Shown here: positions 60,028 to 64,000 of the stretch, piece by piece
Numbering within the stretch: position 1 is the first letter of the stretch
Layout: the number at the start of each line of letters is the position of its first letter
NCBI RefSeq assembly: GCF_001708185.1
Contig: NZ_MDDN01000015.1
Coordinates: 1-64,000 of the forward strand
Source of the DNA: Lysinibacillus xylanilyticus
Lineage (GTDB): Bacteria; Bacillota; Bacilli; Bacillales_A; Planococcaceae
Direction of reading: 5' to 3'
Length of the DNA stretch: 64,000 nucleotides
Notes under the pieces: generated by a model
The model's database searches: none
Told to the model about the DNA's origin: nothing
The model's input: only the letters and a program-made list of their open reading frames with translations
Translations under genes and position numbers: made by a program

Positions 60028-60360
60028 TTGGAAATTAACAAAGAGGTTCTTAAAGGGCATATAGATACTCTGATTTTATCCCTATTACACAAAAAAGATA
60101 TGTATGGGTATGAGCTGGCTAAGTTTGTTAGAGATAGAAGTGAGGAACAGTTCGAAATAAAAGAAGGTACACTCTATCTCTCTTTGAAAAGATTAGAAAA
60201 AAACGCTTGGGTTGAATCATACTGGGGAGATGAACAAGGACCAGGGGGAAGAAGAAAATATTATAAACTTACCCCACTTGGAAAAGAGTGTTTCGAAGAA
60301 AAGCGTTCAGAGTGGCGTTTTGTAAAAAAAATAATGGATTCTTTTTTAGAGGGGGAGTAG
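60028..60360 (+). CDS. PadR family transcriptional regulator
   Basis: The start is TTG 60028 after GGGAGGTG; the frame from 59899 adds an unlikely 43-aa extension. The 110-aa winged-helix protein has ILSLLHKKDMYGYELAKFV, the recognition region FEIKEGTLYLSLKRLEKNAW and wing GPGGRRKYYKLTPLGKECF. It represses a neighbouring membrane protein gene in most Bacillus cases. Followed at 3 bp by the permease-prefix gene. Confidence 0.88.
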   Translation: MEINKEVLKGHIDTLILSLLHKKDMYGYELAKFVRDRSEEQFEIKEGTLYLSLKRLEKNAWVESYWGDEQGPGGRRKYYKLTPLGKECFEEKRSEWRFVKKIMDSFLEGE

Positions 60361-60363
60361 AAA

Positions 60364-61110
60364 TTGAAACAAATTGATGCTTTTATAGATTCCGTTTATC
60401 AAAAATTCGATGGCAATAAAGACGAGATAAAAGAATTAAAAGTAGAAATGAAGAACCATTTAATTGAAGCTGTACACGAATTAAAATTAGAAGGTAAGTC
60501 AGAAACGGAAGCAGTTAGGATTGCAATTGAACGTTTCGGTGGAGAAAAAGAAATCCGTACAGTGATTGGTCAATTATTTGTCATGCAAAAGCAATTTACA
60601 AGGTGGCTCCTTTATTTTGCAATATTTTTTCTTGCTTTGAGCCTTCTTACTTTTGGTATCATTATGTCAATTGAAAAAAGCAATCAGAATGAACGGCATA
60701 AAATAAATAATGATATATCTATAATTTTAAGCGATGTTAGTAGTGTCATTTCAAAGGATAAGCAAGATAAAATTCAGTCTTTAATTCAAAGCACGAATCA
60801 GGTTTCAAAAGTTGAGGTTTTCAATATAAAAAATAAAATAGACATATTTAATTATATTGATACAGCTAAACCTGAGTTTCAGTACGAAAGGGAAATATGG
60901 GCACCCGAAATTAGATTTATTGACCTATACCGAGAAGGTAATGGGGATGATAAGTGGTTTATCTATATTACTTATAGGAGTATTGATAATTTAGCTGTTT
61001 TATCACTATTATTGGGTATCGCTTTCTCTCTTCCTTTATTTTCAATATGGGGAATTATAAAGGTTTATCAAAAAAGGAGCTTAATATTTAAATCTTTAAA
61101 GTCCTTGTAG
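60364..61110 (+). CDS. permease-prefix-domain membrane protein partner of PadR
   Basis: A 248-aa protein, TTG start after GAGGGGGAG. The N-terminal ~75 residues (KDEIKELKVEMKNHLIEAVH, GKSETEAVRIAIERFGGEKE) are the helical permease-prefix domain 1. Two transmembrane helices follow (WLLYFAIFFLALSLLTFGII and LAVLSLLLGIAFSLPLFSIW) with an exported loop between. PadR plus this protein forms a two-gene unit, possibly sensing envelope state. CR copy 5 starts at the very next base after its stop codon. Confidence 0.8.
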   Translation: MKQIDAFIDSVYQKFDGNKDEIKELKVEMKNHLIEAVHELKLEGKSETEAVRIAIERFGGEKEIRTVIGQLFVMQKQFTRWLLYFAIFFLALSLLTFGIIMSIEKSNQNERHKINNDISIILSDVSSVISKDKQDKIQSLIQSTNQVSKVEVFNIKNKIDIFNYIDTAKPEFQYEREIWAPEIRFIDLYREGNGDDKWFIYITYRSIDNLAVLSLLLGIAFSLPLFSIWGIIKVYQKRSLIFKSLKSL

Positions 61111-61189
61111 AACTCCCATGAAAGAACTTAATCATCTTTCATTTTCTGTGATGTAGCGCTGGTTTTTGCGCTACACTGATGGCTAACGG
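61111..61189 (+). repeat. CR repeat copy 5
   Basis: It starts one base after the stop codon of the preceding gene. Stem A is intact. Stem B is GTAGCGC with GCGCTAC: both the second and fifth base pairs are swapped relative to copies 1 and 2, with pairing kept. Confidence 0.9.
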
Positions 61190-61290
61190 GGTGCTTTACT
61201 TGAAGATCAGTGAGCTGTTTAGACAGCTCACTTTTCTCATTGTGCTAACGGCGCAAGTTAGTTCAATAAGAGTAGAGTATTTTTATGTCA
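61183..61290 (+). repeat. BL repeat with terminator, joined to CR copy 5
   Basis: ctaacggggtgctttacttg, hairpin gtgagctg-tttaga-cagctcac (61212-61233) with Ts, then gctaacggcgcaagttag, ttcaataag and gtagagtattttt. It shows that CR and BL modules are contiguous in a full unit. Confidence 0.7.
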
Positions 61291-61313
61291 CATTTGACAC
61301 AAAAAGCGTAAAA

Positions 61314-61342
61314 AAGAGCATCTAAATTCGATGCTCTAATAA
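61314..61342. terminator. intrinsic terminator
   Basis: agagcatc and gatgctct arms around taaattc. Confidence 0.65.
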
Positions 61343-61400
61343 AACCAGCACATTTATTTAATATTCGTATCTCGGAACAACAGACAAATTAAGAGTTGAC

Positions 61401-61689
61401 CTATAAATTAGGAACAACTCTATTTTTTACGAAAAAAAGAACATACCATATGATAACGCAAGTATTGAGTCTTTTCATGCGACATAAAAAAAGAGTTTTC
61501 TTCTGGGGAATTGGTGTTCGTCCGATATTTTTCCAAGCATTTACTGCTCCTGAAAAATAATATGTAACTGGTAAAAAAGTAATTGTACTTAGAAGCATGT
61601 AAACCCAAGAGCGCTTAACTATTGCAAATATTAAAATTAGAATTGAGTCAAAAAATGAAGCACTTCAAAAGTAATAGCATTCCTTCCAT
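61401..61689 (-). pseudogene. broken small membrane protein gene
   Basis: Minus-strand ATG 61689 (after CAGGAGG) reads MEGMLLLLKCFIF, then stops. The shifted frame continues DSILILIFAIVKRSWVYMLL, STITFLPVTYYFSGAVNAW and KNIGRTPI. A one-base change in a T-run (cattttttga) explains the break. The last 30 codons may contain a second shift. The original product was likely a ~90-aa two-helix membrane protein. Confidence 0.5.
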
Positions 61690-61788
61690 CACGTTTCCTC
61701 CTGAAAAGACCCGAATCTCATTAATTAAGTGAGTTCCAGTCTTTTTTGTAGCTTTGAAACTAAGCCGTACTTCAGTAAATCGAATTTT

Positions 61789-62232
61789 TTATTCTATATT
61801 CAAATCGAAAACATAAGTTGATTTTCCTTCATTCCATTTTGCAACAACTTCGTAAATATAATATCCTTTTTCCGTTGGAAGGGTTATTTCGTTATTTTGA
61901 ATTTCAAAATTATCAATTGTACCATTTTCATTCTCCTGATATACAATTATTGAAGATGGGTTTTGATCAATTTCAATTTTTATTTTGTCTCCTTTTTCAA
62001 CAGTTAATGTTTCAAATTCTTCTGCTAAGCCATATGTATCGGATGGACTAATTTTTCGAGCTTCAAAGTCATCATCTTTCCATTCGAATTCGCCAATCAT
62101 CATCGGGTAACCTTCATGATCTACAATAACTTTTCCCTCTGGTTGTCCAACAGAATCGGACTGTGATGAAGGTATTCCGTTACAACCAGCTATAATCATC
62201 ACAATGAACATTAAATATAACAAATTTTTCAT
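61789..62232 (-). CDS. small lipoprotein, unknown
   Basis: The start is ATG 62232 (AGGAGGATATTCA upstream). The 147-aa product has lipobox MIIAGCNG (Cys near residue 17). The mature domain has EGYPMMIGEFEWKDDDFEAR, EEFETLTVEKGDKIKIEIDQ and EKGYYIYEVVAKWNEGKSTY, a small beta-sandwich pattern seen in Bacillus surface lipoproteins. No catalytic motif. Isolated on the minus strand. Confidence 0.7.
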   Translation of the reverse strand: MKNLLYLMFIVMIIAGCNGIPSSQSDSVGQPEGKVIVDHEGYPMMIGEFEWKDDDFEARKISPSDTYGLAEEFETLTVEKGDKIKIEIDQNPSSIIVYQENENGTIDNFEIQNNEITLPTEKGYYIYEVVAKWNEGKSTYVFDLNIE

Positions 62233-62412
62233 TGAATATCCTCCTCTTAATATCAATTATTTTATAATAAATACTTATTTTAACATATTTTTATTATTTT
62301 ATACAAAGGCATTCAATATTACCATAATTAGTGTTGTGGTTAATCTACAACCAAGGAGTAACCTAAAGACATAAGCAGGAGCAAAGACATCTGGATACTG
62401 TTCTTTTTAGAA

Positions 62413-62622
62413 ATGCCTGACGCATCTGTAAATAGTAGAAAAAAGTTATTGTTTAATGAGATAGAAGGATTAAATTATCTAACTTTTGATGGAAATATTC
62501 TTCGTCCCTATCCTGATATAGATATTAATTACCATTCGGATGTTAGTCCTGATAGGCAAGTTTATTTCATTGCGCTACATGGATGGCTAACAGGGCAGTT
62601 TTGTTCAAAAAATGATATTTGA
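62413..62622 (+). pseudogene. gene fragment fused to the tail of a CR repeat
   Basis: The frame SRKKLLFNEIEGLNYLTFDG, NILRPYPDIDINYHSDVS and PDRQVYFI is protein-like. From 62572 the DNA is the right half of a CR repeat (gcgctacatggatggctaac), so the frame's last ~17 codons are repeat sequence. A deletion has joined a coding fragment to a CR remnant. Confidence 0.5.
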
Positions 62623-62633
62623 AGTTGTTACAC

Positions 62634-62969
62634 AATGATTGGTGAAGAAGGACGCTTAGGTTTTATCTACGATGATGCACCGAAGTTGTTAGATTTTATC
62701 CTGATAAAGTCCAAAAGTACATGTGGCATTTTTGGGGAAATGAAGATGAGTTGATTGGTCACTATGAAGTTTTAGAAACTCATGAAAACAGTAATGAGGA
62801 AATAATAATTGTACCAAAAGGAGAAATTTCTTTACTTAGCCCTAATAATGGTGCAGATAATCACTATCCAACAAATATGACACTCCCTAAAAGTGGAATG
62901 AGGAAGTTAGATGCTTATATTGGAGATAGACTATTTGGAAGTGTTTATATAAAAGTTCATAAGGAATAA
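62634..62969 (+). pseudogene. DUF4871-like protein, N-terminus lost and frameshifted
   Basis: MIGEEGRLGFIYDDAP (62634) breaks frame near 62680. The next frame continues VVRFYPDKVQKYMWHFWGNE, EIIIVPKGEISLLSPNNGAD, YPTNMTLPKSGMRKLDAYIG, DRLFGSVYIKVHKE. The WHFWG and LPxxGxxRLDAYIG patterns fit DUF4871 surface proteins. The signal peptide is missing. The stop is 11 bp before CR copy 6. Confidence 0.55.
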
Positions 62970-62980
62970 ATGACTTATTG

Positions 62981-63060
62981 AACTCCCATGAAAGAACTTA
63001 ATCATCTTTCATTTTTCTATGGTGTAGCGCTGATTTTTGCGCTACATGGATGGCTAAAGG
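62981..63060 (+). repeat. CR repeat copy 6
   Basis: Stem A intact; stem B GTAGCGC/GCGCTAC as in copy 5; one extra T after stem A. Ends ggatggctaaagg and continues gcagtttagttcaataa. Confidence 0.88.
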
Positions 63061-63220
63061 GGCAGTTTAGTTCAATAAAATAAGTAGAATGTTATATTTT
63101 GTTAAATGATATAATGTATGTATTACCTTAGGGGGGATTGTTTACACGTGGATTTTTAAAACAGTAAGTGACCAAGTTCAAAAATAGACAACAAAAAAGT
63201 AGCATAAAAGCTATTCTTAT

Positions 63221-63315
63221 TAAGCTAACGGAGTGCTTTAGCAGAACAAGGTGCTGCCTTTAGGGTAGCCTTTTCTTATTGAACTAAAGCTGCAGTTTAG
63301 TGGAAGAAAAATAAT
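63221..63315 (+). repeat. BL repeat with compensatory palindrome
   Basis: gctaacggagtgctttagc, hairpin aaggtgctgcc...ggtagcctt with Ts, then ttattgaactaaa-gctgcag-tttagt. The palindrome here is ACTAAA/TTTAGT rather than ACTAAC/GTTAGT, so pairing is kept. Confidence 0.65.
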
Positions 63316-63333
63316 TGTATAGGGGGAGAGAAT

Positions 63334-63825
63334 TTGAAGAAGAAACATTGGGTTCCTATTCTAATTTTAGCATTAATATTTGGTGGTGTTTATACCTTTG
63401 TACTATTTAATCCACCTTTGGAAATAGGTACGCTTGGTACTGCTGTTGGTAATAAATCAGTTGTTATTGGAATTGGTAATAAAGGCTTTCGTGAAGTGAA
63501 ACTATTAGAAGTATCAGTAAATAATAATGAAAAGCCATCAAAAACAAAAGTACAAGTTAGTAATGCTTTACAAGGTTTCATCATAACGGATGATTATAAT
63601 AATAATAATGAGTCAAAAAAATATGGTTTTAAGGATATAGAGGATGTATCAATTAAGCCAGACACATCTCCTTCTGCTACCTATAAAAAATTAGATGATG
63701 GCACTGCTTCTAAGAAGGATGAAATCTATGGGATTAGTGTTTTTCATAGTGAAGAAATCAATCAAGTTATTATAAAATATAGCTATTTTGGGATTTCATT
63801 TAATAAAACTGTGTTGTTAAACTAA
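63334..63825 (+). CDS. membrane-anchored protein, unknown
   Basis: A 163-aa protein; TTG start after GGGGGAGAG. One helix (WVPILILALIFGGVYTFVLF, residues 6-25) anchors an exported beta-type domain (EIGTLGTAVGNKSVVIGIGN, KGFREVKLLEVSVNNNEKPS, IIKYSYFGISFNKTVLLN). It resembles Bacillus accessory-region proteins with a single beta-sandwich. No known function. Its stop codon lies within the start of a BL repeat (aaactaacgg). Confidence 0.65.
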   Translation: MKKKHWVPILILALIFGGVYTFVLFNPPLEIGTLGTAVGNKSVVIGIGNKGFREVKLLEVSVNNNEKPSKTKVQVSNALQGFIITDDYNNNNESKKYGFKDIEDVSIKPDTSPSATYKKLDDGTASKKDEIYGISVFHSEEINQVIIKYSYFGISFNKTVLLN

Positions 63826-63910
63826 CGGATACTTACTTGAAGATCATTGAGTTGCATATGCAGCTCTTTTTTTATTGAACTAACGTTGCAGGTTAGTTCA
63901 ATAAGAATTC
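63823..63910 (+). repeat. BL repeat with terminator and 13-bp perfect palindrome
   Basis: aactaacggatacttacttg, hairpin gagttgcatatgcagctc with T-run (63849-63873), then ttattgaactaac (63872-63884), gttgcag, gttagttcaataa (63892-63904). The arms are perfect over 13 bp. Best-preserved BL right end in the window. The last 90 bases of the window hold nothing I can support. Confidence 0.75.
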
Positions 63911-64000
63911 AAGTTAATCATAGCCTTTAGAAGAGAATTGTTGGGATATTATGCTAAACTGAAGAAAATGATTTAAGGGCTGATTCAATTAATGGATATT

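Noticed and set aside
52203-63060. CR repeats as a CRISPR array
   Set aside because: The repeats are ~79 bp with gaps of hundreds to thousands of bases containing genes; there are no uniform spacers and no cas genes.
52203-63910. CR/BL repeats as true integron attC sites
   Set aside because: The core sites do not match RYYYAAC/GTTRRRY cleanly and no integrase is in the window. I keep only the looser cassette-array comparison.

Overview
The window is low-GC DNA with Gram-positive features throughout: strong GGAGG-type ribosome binding sites, frequent TTG and GTG starts, LysM/3D cell-wall proteins, lipoproteins, and Bacillaceae repeat families. Its gene mix is a Ugp-type ABC importer with no PTS genes, an M60 enhancin-like protease, a petrobactin operon, and many DUF proteins typical of Lysinibacillus, Solibacillus and the Bacillus cereus group. 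I infer a Bacillaceae/Planococcaceae chromosome, most like Lysinibacillus. The genus is not proven from sequence alone. No rRNA, tRNA, CRISPR array or intact integrase was found.

Layout. 0-10 kb: scattered small genes (secreted repeat protein, HAD hydrolase, K+ channel, XRE/membrane-protein pair, alpha/beta hydrolase, cytidine deaminase, VanZ) and several decayed genes. A ~200-bp miniature element with terminal inverted repeats and a 7-bp target duplication lies at 3173-3372. 10-24 kb: housekeeping and defence-type single genes (LOG, MazG, GNATs, NUDIX, methyltransferase, DeoR), a secreted M60 metallopeptidase and a LysM-3D protein carrying a 51-bp minisatellite. 24-30 kb: LytTR/DUF3021 pair, a fatty-acid-hydroxylase/FadR pair with candidate operators, an MFS exporter and a DUF2268 protease. 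30-37 kb: a sugar or glycerophosphate type ABC import operon with a HAD phosphatase, a TIM-barrel isomerase/epimerase and its ATPase. 37-39 kb: a MerR regulator divergent from a GNAT gene, with a 19-bp-spacer MerR promoter between them.

39-51 kb: a C5-epimerase-like gene followed by about 10 kb of apparently inserted DNA. This holds gene debris, two Fur boxes, the complete asbABCDEF petrobactin operon and a dead IS4-family element. Its far edge carries a 130-bp copy (126/130 identical) of the epimerase gene's 3' end. The direct repeats mark both borders of the block.

51-64 kb: an accessory array of small single genes or pairs (SUKH, DUF2750, PadR/permease-prefix, DUF3888, DUF4871, DUF6176, small membrane proteins). 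Many are broken or duplicated. They are separated by at least six near-identical ~79-bp repeats (called CR here), all in one orientation. One CR stem shows compensatory base changes between copies. A second family of palindromic, terminator-bearing repeats (called BL here, resembling B. cereus bcr-type repeats) runs through the same region. This cassette-like array, and the repeat-bounded asb block, are the most interesting parts of the window.
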